Positions 1 through 6,279 are shown, counted from the stretch's first letter. The stretch is DNA of 7,532 nucleotides from an uncultured Bacteroidota bacterium (GCA_903856555.1 CAIOCC010000169.1:1-7532); one strand, 5' to 3'. Numbers and translations are program-made. Notes: generated by a model from the sequence alone, not told the origin.

Positions 1-500
1 AGGATACCTATGAAAACCCCAAAATAGAGCAAGATCAACGCCCCCTGCTTTTGTTCAGTACTGGCCTGCAGGCCGGGGTACGCAAAAGCGACGGCCACCA
101 ACACATTATCCACCGAAAAGGCCAAGTCCATCAATTCAATGCTGAGGACCGTCCACCAAAAGCCCCGCTGTTTGCCCTGCCCCCCATCCACCCCTTCGGT
201 GATTCCTCCACCTTTGCTACCAAAATGCCGGTAGGCCAAATACAAGAGGTAGGCTCCGCCCAATGGCTTGATCCACCACAGGTTCAGCATCCAACCGGCC
301 AACAACAAACACAAACCCCTGAAGACATAAGCCCCTATCAATCCGTATCGCAAGGCCTTGCCCCGTTGATGAGCCGGGAGCCGCATGGCCATGCTGGCCA
401 TAACAGCCGCATTATCAACCGATACCAATGTTTCTAACAAGACCAAATTCCCCACCGTCAGCAGGGCTTTGGGCCAGGGGATCCCCCAAAAATCCATCAT
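1..500 (-). CDS. TerC-family integral membrane protein (YkoY/YceF-like), 3' end beyond window
   Basis: This is the N-terminal 166 codons plus two bases of a polytopic inner-membrane protein of the TerC family, whose members are implicated in metal (especially manganese) export. Two copies of the family signature are visible. The first has E23 followed by SVDN at 27-30; the second is ELMDLAFSVDN at 122-132, with acidic residues placed inside membrane segments. The stretch LPAHQRGKALRYGLIGAYVF (41-60) and the following hydrophobic helices read like Bacillus YkoY/YceF rather than E. coli Alx. The link between helices around 94-113 is Gly-rich and soluble. The ATG at 500 is firm: the next in-frame codon group upstream contains the TAA of the preceding gene at 512-510, so no earlier start exists. 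It lies 9 nt after the secreted metalloprotease stop and is almost certainly co-transcribed with it. Family assignment is confident; the transported ion is inferred from relatives. The C-terminal part cannot be judged. Confidence 0.9.
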   Translation of the reverse strand, partial: MMDFWGIPWPKALLTVGNLVLLETLVSVDNAAVMASMAMRLPAHQRGKALRYGLIGAYVFRGLCLLLAGWMLNLWWIKPLGGAYLLYLAYRHFGSKGGGITEGVDGGQGKQRGFWWTVLSIELMDLAFSVDNVLVAVAFAYPGLQASTEQKQGALILLYFGVFIGI

Positions 501-509
501 AAAGCTGGT

Positions 510-3224
510 TTAACGTTCGGTTATACGAAGGGCCTTGCGAGTTGTCCAACCCCCTTTGGTTCTTAACATCAATTGATACAAGCCCTCGGGCCAGGGACCG
601 GCCCCCAAATTCCAGGACTCGGCGCCATTCGGCGCCCCACAAAGCACCGGCGAACAAGGCCCAAACACCACCCGACCTCTGGCATCGACCACGCGGATTT
701 CATGGATTTCGGTCCAAGGCATGCAGGTCAAGGTCATTTGAAGCGTACTTCCAAAGGGATTGCCAACCCGAAGGCAGGACCCTGGGCCTTGGCCGGACAG
801 GGCTGGATCCAAACTTGTAACAAAATACTGATATGGAGGACTCACCGTGGTCAGGCAGGAATCCGTGCCCAATTGAACGGTGTAAAAACCGCTACGAGGC
901 GGGCGAATCGATCGGGTATTCAGGGCCGGCAACCAGGTACCGTCCACATACCACTGGTACGTGGTCCCCTGGTAATACGAAAACAAAGAATCCGGATGGT
1001 ATTGCCGAATTTCGGAAGGGGCCTGGGCTAGGACCCGAATCATAAACGAATCGGTCAGTTGACAACCCAAATCATTCACGGTGTAGGTAATCCGGTGCCA
1101 TCCAGGGCCGGCTTGGGCCGGAGAAAAAATCCCGAAGCTGACCCCGGGCCCTGTGAAGGTGCCCCCTCCCACCGAAGCATTGGAGAGGATCGCATTGAGA
1201 TCGTTGGGGCAAAAAGGGCCGAGGGCCGTAAAGGAAAGCGCTTGGGGTTGCCGTACCGTTAGAGAACGATAGAGCGTATCCCGGCAACCGTTGCTATCGA
1301 CGACCGTATAACCCACCGAGTGGATGCCTGCGCCCAGATTGCGCAATTGCACCACCCCATTCAGGACCCCATTGCCCACATAGGTTCCCCCTGCGGGACT
1401 TCCCCCGCTGAGCCGGAGGGTATCCCGATCCAAGCAAACGGGGGCAGGAGCAGGGAATCCCAAACCCGGCAAGGCCCGGACCCGAACAACGATGCTGTCC
1501 ACGCCGCTGCAGCCCAACGAATCAGAATAAACATAGCGCAGGGTGTGTTGACCAACACCTGCCGCGCCAGGTACAAAAGCAGAGCCCTGGACCCCGTTGC
1601 CACTGAAGGTCCCCCCGACGGGCGTAGCGGATAAGGTGACCGGGCCGTTGTTACGACACAAAGGAGCCAAAGGAGTGAACGCGATAACGGGGGTGGCATT
1701 CACCCGGAGCCATGCCGTGTCTCTGCTCTGGCAGCTACCTCCCAAAGCGTAAACGATTGGGTGCAATCCAGGACCGGCCAAGGCCGGGTCAAAGCGCCCC
1801 AACGTATCCAATCCGGGACCGCTGAAGGTACCGCCACGGGGCCAGCCCCCCGTCAAAAATCGTGGAGCTTGTTCCTGGCAGAGGGGCGTCAAGGTATCCA
1901 AGGATGCGATCAAACCACTCATAACTCGAATGACACCCGCTACCACCAAGGTATCGGCCCCGGCCGAATTGGAAACCACCAAGGTTACCGGATAAACCCC
2001 TGCACTGTCGTAACGAACCGGAACGGGGATCTGGTTGGTATCGCTGCTTGGAATACCACCTGCAAAGGTCCAACGCCAGCGGGTTGGGCGGTTCAGGCTC
2101 TGATCCCTGAACTGAACCGTGGCACCAGGGCAAAGTGAATCCGCACTCTGGGACCAAGCCGCCGCTGGAACGATATCGGGAGGCATGCAGGCAGGAGATG
2201 TCAGCAAGGAATTGCGGCGGGGCGAATTTTGTAACACTGTCCACATACGGGATGCTTGATTGGCCGTGAACAGGTTCATGCAGGCATCGTTGGTATAGTC
2301 CATGTAGTTCTGCACCATATCCAGACCACCGCAAGAGGCATGGGTTAGCGGACAGCCGTAATTGGCCGCATCCGACGGAGGCGTATCCGCGCAATAGTCG
2401 GTGGCGCTGCAGTTACTACCATCACCCCAAATATGCCGAAGGCCCAAAGCATGACCAACCTCGTGGGTGGCGGTCCGGCCCAAATTATACTGGCCGGGGA
2501 AGGGATTGTGCGGGGGTCGTCCTACACTGGAGTAAAGGAGAACACTCCCATCCGTATTGGCGTTGGCGCTTCCTGTCAATCCCTGCAATCCGCTACCGGA
2601 CGGAAACTGAGCATAACCCAGCACCCCTCCGCTAAGGTTGGCAATCCATAGATTGTAGTAAAGGTTGGGATTCCAACGAGTATTGGGTTTCACCGTCCCG
2701 TCAAATTGGCTCGTGGACCAAGAGGCCCGTTGTTGAAATCGGTGGCGAATAATGCCGGTGGTATTCTGCCCAAGGGTATCCCGGCGGGCCAAGCAAAATT
2801 CAATGTTGGGATAGCCGGCCACTGCCGCAAAACCGGCCGGGGTGTTGACCGTATCCGCGTTGAGTCGGCGAAAATCTTCGTTCAGGATTTGAATCTGGGA
2901 TATGACTTGCTGGTCCGATATGTTCCAGACATCCGTTTCGTTTTGATAGATAATGTGAACCACCACCGGGATGGTGTACAGGGTCCCCGGTGAGAGGGCA
3001 CGACCCTGGCCTCCCAAGGCTGCCGCCTGCTGTTGAGCCATCCAGGACTCAAATTGTGCATCGGTCTCCGGCCAGAGTCCCTGGTTCCTCATCCTTTCCA
3101 TCACCTCCGTGGTCGCACAGCGAACCACCGAGCTCTGGCTCTGAGCCCGAACCGATGACACCAACCCACTCCCCATCAAAAGGGACCCTAGGACCCCCAA
3201 CCGAATGATTGAAATAAAACGCAT
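510..3224 (-). CDS. Secreted M43-family zinc metalloprotease with PKD domain, Cys-paired repeats and T9SS sorting domain
   Basis: This is a 904-residue exported protease. Residues 1-27 are a Sec signal peptide (basic start, hydrophobic core, likely cleavage after VRA). The catalytic domain spans about 65-345. It has the metzincin zinc motif HEVGHALGLRH at 254-264 (H254, H258, H264 as zinc ligands, E255 as catalytic base), followed by the Cys-rich segment of pappalysin-like (M43) enzymes and the Met-turn NYMDY at 306-310. A PKD-like beta-sandwich follows at about 352-435 (WRWTFAGG, then YDSAGVYPVTLVV). Next come four repeats of 73-76 residues (436-732) and an Ig-like segment with YQWYVDG at 756-762 (about 733-803). 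The C-terminal domain, about 804-904, has the type A type-IX-secretion pattern (NPFGSTLQ near 822, GLYQLMLRTKGG at 881-892, final KALRITER). T9SS substrates cross the outer membrane and are usually anchored on the cell surface or released. The start is the only Met before the signal peptide. The substrate is unknown; it could serve nutrient acquisition or processing of surface proteins. It is followed by a TerC gene 9 nt downstream. Confidence 0.93.
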   Translation of the reverse strand: MRFISIIRLGVLGSLLMGSGLVSSVRAQSQSSVVRCATTEVMERMRNQGLWPETDAQFESWMAQQQAAALGGQGRALSPGTLYTIPVVVHIIYQNETDVWNISDQQVISQIQILNEDFRRLNADTVNTPAGFAAVAGYPNIEFCLARRDTLGQNTTGIIRHRFQQRASWSTSQFDGTVKPNTRWNPNLYYNLWIANLSGGVLGYAQFPSGSGLQGLTGSANANTDGSVLLYSSVGRPPHNPFPGQYNLGRTATHEVGHALGLRHIWGDGSNCSATDYCADTPPSDAANYGCPLTHASCGGLDMVQNYMDYTNDACMNLFTANQASRMWTVLQNSPRRNSLLTSPACMPPDIVPAAAWSQSADSLCPGATVQFRDQSLNRPTRWRWTFAGGIPSSDTNQIPVPVRYDSAGVYPVTLVVSNSAGADTLVVAGVIRVMSGLIASLDTLTPLCQEQAPRFLTGGWPRGGTFSGPGLDTLGRFDPALAGPGLHPIVYALGGSCQSRDTAWLRVNATPVIAFTPLAPLCRNNGPVTLSATPVGGTFSGNGVQGSAFVPGAAGVGQHTLRYVYSDSLGCSGVDSIVVRVRALPGLGFPAPAPVCLDRDTLRLSGGSPAGGTYVGNGVLNGVVQLRNLGAGIHSVGYTVVDSNGCRDTLYRSLTVRQPQALSFTALGPFCPNDLNAILSNASVGGGTFTGPGVSFGIFSPAQAGPGWHRITYTVNDLGCQLTDSFMIRVLAQAPSEIRQYHPDSLFSYYQGTTYQWYVDGTWLPALNTRSIRPPRSGFYTVQLGTDSCLTTVSPPYQYFVTSLDPALSGQGPGSCLRVGNPFGSTLQMTLTCMPWTEIHEIRVVDARGRVVFGPCSPVLCGAPNGAESWNLGAGPWPEGLYQLMLRTKGGWTTRKALRITER
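1029..1919 (-). repeat. Four tandem 73-76-residue repeats encoded within the metalloprotease gene
   Basis: Within the metalloprotease, residues 436-508, 509-582, 583-658 and 659-732 are divergent copies of one unit. Each carries an N-terminal Cys after a Pro-rich stretch. A GGTF(S/T)G(P/N)G-type core follows, beginning at residues 464, 537, 612 and 687 (spacings 73, 75, 75; the third copy reads GGTYVGNG). Three copies then have an AG-x-G-x-H segment (the third has GAGIHSVGY), and all have a second Cys near the end. The Cys pairs are 449/498, 523/572, 597/647 and 672/721, so the intra-repeat distance is 49-50. The unit looks like a small beta-sandwich of the sort common in large Bacteroidota surface proteins. 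The copies have diverged at DNA level, so this is a protein-level repeat rather than a recent duplication. A spacer or adhesion role is inference. Confidence 0.85.
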
Positions 3225-3261
3225 ACGTAGAAGTCCGGGCTTTGTCCGAAACGGGGGCCAA

Positions 3262-3282
3262 TTTAGGTGGAGAGGCCCTAAA
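3262..3282. promoter_or_regulatory. Inverted repeat in the divergent intergenic region (possible promoter/operator)
   Basis: The 93 bp between the divergent metalloprotease and Sua5 starts contain TTTAGG (3262-3267) and CCTAAA (3277-3282), perfect 6-bp arms with a 9-nt spacer. Each arm overlaps a sequence one mismatch from the Bacteroidota -7 consensus TAnnTTTG. These are TAAACTTG on the plus strand at 3279-3286, pointing at Sua5, and TAAATTGG on the minus strand (3265 to 3258), pointing at the protease. No good -33 TTTG element sits at the usual distance from either. Both promoters must lie in this gap unless transcription enters from inside genes, so location supports a regulatory role. The exact boxes are tentative. 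Confidence 0.3.
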
Positions 3283-3317
3283 CTTGCAGGGTTTTGGAAG
3301 GAATTAATGGGAAATCA

Positions 3318-4322
3318 ATGGCGATAATCGGAACCTCGGTCCAAGAAGCGGGGGCCTGGCTTCGGGACGGCTGGCCGGTGGGCATTCCCACCGAAACCGT
3401 GTACGGTCTGGCCGCCAACGCCTGCGATCGGGAGGCCTTGCTGCGGGTCTTTGAGACCAAAGGGCGACCCCTGACCGACCCCCTGATTGTCCACCTGGCC
3501 AGCCAAGAGGAACTGAACCGGTACGCGGTGGATGTACCTGATTCGGCCTATGCCCTGCTGGAGGCCTTCAGCCCTGGACCCCTGACCCTTATCTTGCCCA
3601 AAGCCCCCATTCTACCCGACGAGGTTTCGGCCGGATTGAAGACCGCTGGATTTCGTATCCCACTACATTCGCTCACCTTGGAGCTCCTTCGTTCCTTGGA
3701 TTTTCCGCTGGCAGCCCCCTCGGCCAATCTCTTTGGACGGACCAGCCCCACCACCGCCGACCATGTAGCCGACCAATTGGGCAAACAAATTCCCTATATC
3801 TTGGATGGAGGTCCCTGTCATATCGGCGTAGAGTCCACGGTACTGGACCTGAGCGGGCCTGAACCGCTGCTGCTTCGGGAAGGCGGACTCACCGCCGAAT
3901 CCCTGGAGGCCTTCTTGGGTCGCCCCCTTCAACGCCCCAACCGTCTCGCACAAGCGGATCAGGCCCAACGAGCACCCGGCACCCTGGCCCATCATTACGC
4001 CCCCTCGGTACCCCTGTTTTTGTTTGCGGACGACTTGGCTCTCATGGATTGGCTTAACCATCACGACCACCTAAACCATAGGGCCCAACCACCAGCGCTC
4101 CTGCGCTTTGATCAAGCGTTGATGGATTCCCGGGTTGCGGATTGGAATCAAGAAATTCTGAGTCCAGAAGGCAATCTGGAACAAGCTGCTCATCAACTCT
4201 TTGGGGCCCTACGACGCCTGGAAAAAAGTGCCGGTATGATCTTGGCCCAAAAAGTCCCCAACATAGGATTGGGTGCTGCGATCAACGATCGTCTCCAAAG
4301 GGCCTCCATGAAGCCACTATAA
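3318..4322 (+). CDS. sua5: L-threonylcarbamoyladenylate synthase (Sua5/TsaC, long form)
   Basis: This enzyme makes threonylcarbamoyl-AMP from threonine, bicarbonate and ATP, the first step of the universal t6A37 modification of ANN-decoding tRNAs; it acts in the cytoplasm. The 334-residue product has the YrdC domain first: GIPTETVYGLAA (22-33), KGRP with DPLIVHL (48-60), SPGPLTLILP (85-94), APSAN (133-137), ILDGGPC with ESTVLDL (161-178), and LLREGG (185-190). The linker carries the Sua5 signature HYAP (226-229). A C-terminal Sua5 domain follows, ending with NIGLGAAINDRLQRAS (315-330). The length fits the long (Sua5/TsaC2) form rather than the short TsaC form of about 190 residues. I chose ATG at 3318, which leaves 21 residues before the YrdC signature, as is usual. 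An in-frame TTG at 3294 would add eight unremarkable residues, and the ATG at 3307 is out of frame. The gene stands alone on this strand, divergent from the protease and convergent with the microprotein. Confidence 0.96.
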   Translation: MAIIGTSVQEAGAWLRDGWPVGIPTETVYGLAANACDREALLRVFETKGRPLTDPLIVHLASQEELNRYAVDVPDSAYALLEAFSPGPLTLILPKAPILPDEVSAGLKTAGFRIPLHSLTLELLRSLDFPLAAPSANLFGRTSPTTADHVADQLGKQIPYILDGGPCHIGVESTVLDLSGPEPLLLREGGLTAESLEAFLGRPLQRPNRLAQADQAQRAPGTLAHHYAPSVPLFLFADDLALMDWLNHHDHLNHRAQPPALLRFDQALMDSRVADWNQEILSPEGNLEQAAHQLFGALRRLEKSAGMILAQKVPNIGLGAAINDRLQRASMKPL

Positions 4323-4337
4323 GCAGCCCGAGACAGA

Positions 4338-4424
4338 CTAATCGTGCGGTTCCTTGGTGTATTTGGTCAGAACAAATACAAAACCGCCCAAGGCGATTAC
4401 TGCAAAAACAATCCATCCGATCAT
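4338..4424 (-). CDS. Predicted 28-residue single-pass membrane microprotein
   Basis: This short ORF encodes MIGWIVFAVIALGGFVFVLT followed by KYTKEPHD and a TAG stop. Residues 2-20 are almost wholly hydrophobic, one membrane-span long. A charged C-terminal tail with two Lys follows, which is the usual composition of bacterial one-helix microproteins. The ATG at 4424 is the only possible start: reading upstream, six sense codons with no ATG, GTG or TTG precede an in-frame TAA (4445-4443). It lies 97 nt beyond the RsmI-like methyltransferase stop and ends 15 nt from the convergent Sua5 stop. I recognise no family. Such helices often accompany larger membrane complexes, but nothing here identifies a partner. 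It could also be a chance ORF; the clean transmembrane profile in an otherwise gene-free gap is the main support. Confidence 0.5.
   Translation of the reverse strand: MIGWIVFAVIALGGFVFVLTKYTKEPHD
4352..4393. repeat. Two-part inverted repeat inside the microprotein ORF
   Basis: TGTATTTG (4358-4365) and CAAATACA (4373-4380) are perfect 8-bp arms around a 7-nt loop. Directly outside them, CCTTGG (4352-4357) pairs with CCAAGG (4388-4393). This would extend the stem to 14 pairs with a one-sided 7-nt bulge at 4381-4387. The structure lies between the convergent Sua5 and minus-strand genes. There it could slow or stop transcription from either side, but there is no T-run on either strand, so it is not a standard intrinsic terminator. 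Confidence 0.45.
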
Positions 4425-4463
4425 AGCCTTGCGGGTTAGGGTTTAAGGAGCGAAACACGAATT

Positions 4464-4489
4464 TACGAAGAACCTGCGTGGATTTCGTA
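4464..4489. repeat. Inverted repeat upstream of the microprotein
   Basis: TACGAA (4464-4469) and TTCGTA (4484-4489) form a perfect 6-bp inverted repeat with a 14-nt spacer, and flanking bases would allow a wobble pair at each end. A further ACGAA copy lies at 4457-4461, next to the left arm, so the motif occurs three times within about 33 bases. It occupies the 97-nt gap between the methyltransferase stop and the microprotein start. It may be an operator, an RNA hairpin at the methyltransferase transcript end, or chance. No T-run follows on the minus strand. Confidence 0.25.
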
Positions 4490-4521
4490 GCCAATCACAA
4501 GACCTAGTGGGCAGAGCATCC

Positions 4522-5292
4522 TTAGGGGCATTGCAGGAGGAAGACACAAGGTCTTTTGTGAAGGGACGGCCCCTCCCCTCGCTGAATGGCCTCGACCCAT
4601 TCATCAACACGCCGGGTTTTGATCCATTCCTTGGGACCACCGGTAATTTCACAGGCGACGCACAAGAGGGTATTCGGTTTGAGGCAACGAAGGGCCGATT
4701 CCAAGAGAGCATCGTTGCGGTAAGGCGTTTCGATCCAAACCTGGGTCTGATGGGTGCGTTGAGAACGCTGCTCCATTTCGCGGAGTTGGCGAATGCGATC
4801 GGAGGCCTGGATTGGCAGATAACCATGAAACTCCATGTGTTGCCCGTTCAAGCCGCTGGCCATCCAGGCCAACATCAAACTGGAAGGTCCGCTCAAAGGC
4901 TCCACCTTCCAACCCTGCCGATGTGCCTCCAGGACTAAACCGGAACCGGGATCCGCCAAAACCGGAAGGCCAGCATCCGACATCAAACCCATGGAATGCC
5001 CCCTGTGCATGGGTTCCAAAAAATCTCCGTATCGAGGTTCCCGCTGATGCTCGTTCAGCAATACAAGCGTGTATCGGTTCAGGTCCACCCCTGGTAACAT
5101 TCGCCGAATCATCCGCCTTGCTTCGCGCTCCGATTCGACCACCAGGTATTCCAATTGGGCTAAAATTTCGCGAACTCTGCTGCCGATGTGGTCGCCACCC
5201 CACTCGGCATCCAAAAGGGATGGCAATAAATACAAAACGGGTTCTGAATGCGCAGATTCCCGGGCTGTGGGTTCCAAGGTTGTGGATTCCAT
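4522..5292 (-). CDS. Bacteroidota-type RsmI-like SAM-dependent methyltransferase (tetrapyrrole methylase fold)
   Basis: This 256-residue cytoplasmic protein belongs to the COG0313 group, whose namesake RsmI 2'-O-methylates C1402 of 16S rRNA. Family landmarks are visible: LYLLP at 20-24, VESEREARR (52-60) in place of the EDTR segment, GLMSDAGLPVLADPGSGLV (102-120, the SAM-pocket loop), PLSGPSSLMLAWMASGL (132-148), FHGYLP (155-160), IETPYRN (187-193) and LHKRPCVFLLQ (244-254). The pattern matches the separate RsmI-like paralogue found across Bacteroidota rather than RsmI proper, because the usual N-terminal TPIGNLGD loop is absent. Its substrate is therefore left open, and I give no gene symbol. 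ATG at 5292 is preferred; a TTG at 5301 would add three residues. It starts 16 nt after the transporter stop and is the last long gene of the leftward array. Confidence 0.88.
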   Translation of the reverse strand: MESTTLEPTARESAHSEPVLYLLPSLLDAEWGGDHIGSRVREILAQLEYLVVESEREARRMIRRMLPGVDLNRYTLVLLNEHQREPRYGDFLEPMHRGHSMGLMSDAGLPVLADPGSGLVLEAHRQGWKVEPLSGPSSLMLAWMASGLNGQHMEFHGYLPIQASDRIRQLREMEQRSQRTHQTQVWIETPYRNDALLESALRCLKPNTLLCVACEITGGPKEWIKTRRVDEWVEAIQRGEGPSLHKRPCVFLLQCP

Positions 5293-5308
5293 GACGCGCA
5301 ATGGTTGG

Positions 5309-6253
5309 TTAGCGACGGCCTTTCAAGCCCTCCCGAAACCGCTGCAACCGCCTAAAATACAAAAACCTACGGATTCGGCGAGTGGCTTCACGCAGGGTGT
5401 AACCGAATAGCACAGCGGTCCCAAAACTGAAGGACGAATAAACCACCGCAACGAAGGCCATCGCATTGTTATGAAGCATGACCTGGGACACAAAGATGGC
5501 CAAGGATACATTCTGTAGGCCTACTTCCAAAGGAATGGTGATCCGACTCATCGGCCCCAAGCGAAAAACGAAGGCCAGCAAAAGACCCAGGAGCATCCCC
5601 AAGCCATTCAACAAAAGGGTGGGCGGTAACAACAAACGAATCGAAGCGACCAACGATTCGGTGCCTCGGTGTTCGGCGCCTGCCACCCCCGCAAAGGCCA
5701 CCATTAACATGAGTGGCATCAAATACCTCAAGGGCCGATCGGCCGCCTTGGCAAAAGCCGGGTAACGGGAACGAAGCCAAAGTCCCACCCCGGTCGGGAG
5801 AAGGGTCAGCAAGGCAATATCCTTGACAGTGCTCCAAAAAGGAAGGGTTATATGGGCCTCTTGTTTCATGAAATACCCCAAAGAGGCATCCACCAACCAA
5901 GGGATGGTGGCCACGCATAACAAAGAATTGATCGTTGTTAGGCACATGGACAGGGCCACATTGGCCTTGAGCAAATGGCTAATCAGACCGGCCGATGCGC
6001 CTCCGGGACAGGAGGCCACAATCATGAGGCCGGCCGCGTAGGTGGGCGATAATCCAAAAGCATGGGCCAGCCCAAAAGCCAGCAGCGGAAGCACCACCAT
6101 CTGGGCAACGAGACCGACCACGACGGCTTTGGGAAAGCGCAAAACGTTGCGGAAATTTTGCAAACTCAGGGATAAACCCATGCCTCCCATGATGAGGACC
6201 AGGGTGGCCGGCAAAAAATAGGTTGAAAAAAAGGCGTGGTCCATGGGTGGCAT
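5309..6253 (-). CDS. BASS-family (bile acid:sodium symporter-like) transporter
   Basis: This 314-residue polytopic inner-membrane protein belongs to the SBF/BASS superfamily, Na+-coupled importers of organic anions or related small molecules. Hydrophobic segments fill residues 8 to 285. The two broken-helix signatures are present: SCPGGASAGLISHLLKANVA (81-100) with ALSMCLTT (100-107), and PLEVGLQNVSLAI (241-253). Compared with the structurally characterised bacterial ASBT homologue, the Na2-site ligands appear kept (Q51, E243, Q247). The Ser-Asn pair of the Na1 site falls at A88-G89. The tail after the last helix (288-314) is strongly basic, with 12 Arg/Lys in 27 residues. ATG at 6253 is used; Met4 at 6244 is a close alternative. 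It sits 25 nt after scpA and 16 nt before the methyltransferase, consistent with one transcript. The substrate cannot be inferred. Confidence 0.9.
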   Translation of the reverse strand: MPPMDHAFFSTYFLPATLVLIMGGMGLSLSLQNFRNVLRFPKAVVVGLVAQMVVLPLLAFGLAHAFGLSPTYAAGLMIVASCPGGASAGLISHLLKANVALSMCLTTINSLLCVATIPWLVDASLGYFMKQEAHITLPFWSTVKDIALLTLLPTGVGLWLRSRYPAFAKAADRPLRYLMPLMLMVAFAGVAGAEHRGTESLVASIRLLLPPTLLLNGLGMLLGLLLAFVFRLGPMSRITIPLEVGLQNVSLAIFVSQVMLHNNAMAFVAVVYSSFSFGTAVLFGYTLREATRRIRRFLYFRRLQRFREGLKGRR

Positions 6254-6279
6254 TCTATCCTCTTTTGACCACCCAAAAA

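Noticed and set aside
51..2138. Several plus-strand open frames of 67-152 codons opposite the TerC and metalloprotease genes
   Set aside because: They lie antisense to strongly supported genes, have Pro/Arg/Gln-rich low-complexity translations without recognisable motifs, and are expected by chance in GC-rich coding DNA.
1361..2394. Minus-strand frames of 112 and 201 codons overlapping the metalloprotease in another frame
   Set aside because: The metalloprotease frame carries continuous domain signatures through this stretch; the alternatives show none. They are frame shadows, not signs of a frameshift.
4323..4337. Possible intrinsic terminator right after Sua5
   Set aside because: The 15 nt after the stop contain no hairpin or T-run. 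The nearest stem (4352-4393) also lacks a T-run and is listed only as an inverted repeat.
4433..4446. Telomere-like GGTTAGGGTTTAAG stretch
   Set aside because: It is a single copy in a short intergenic gap with no tandem array, so it is coincidental.
4649..5294. A 184-codon minus-strand frame and a 160-codon plus-strand frame across the methyltransferase
   Set aside because: The methyltransferase frame matches its family from end to end, while the others have no family features.
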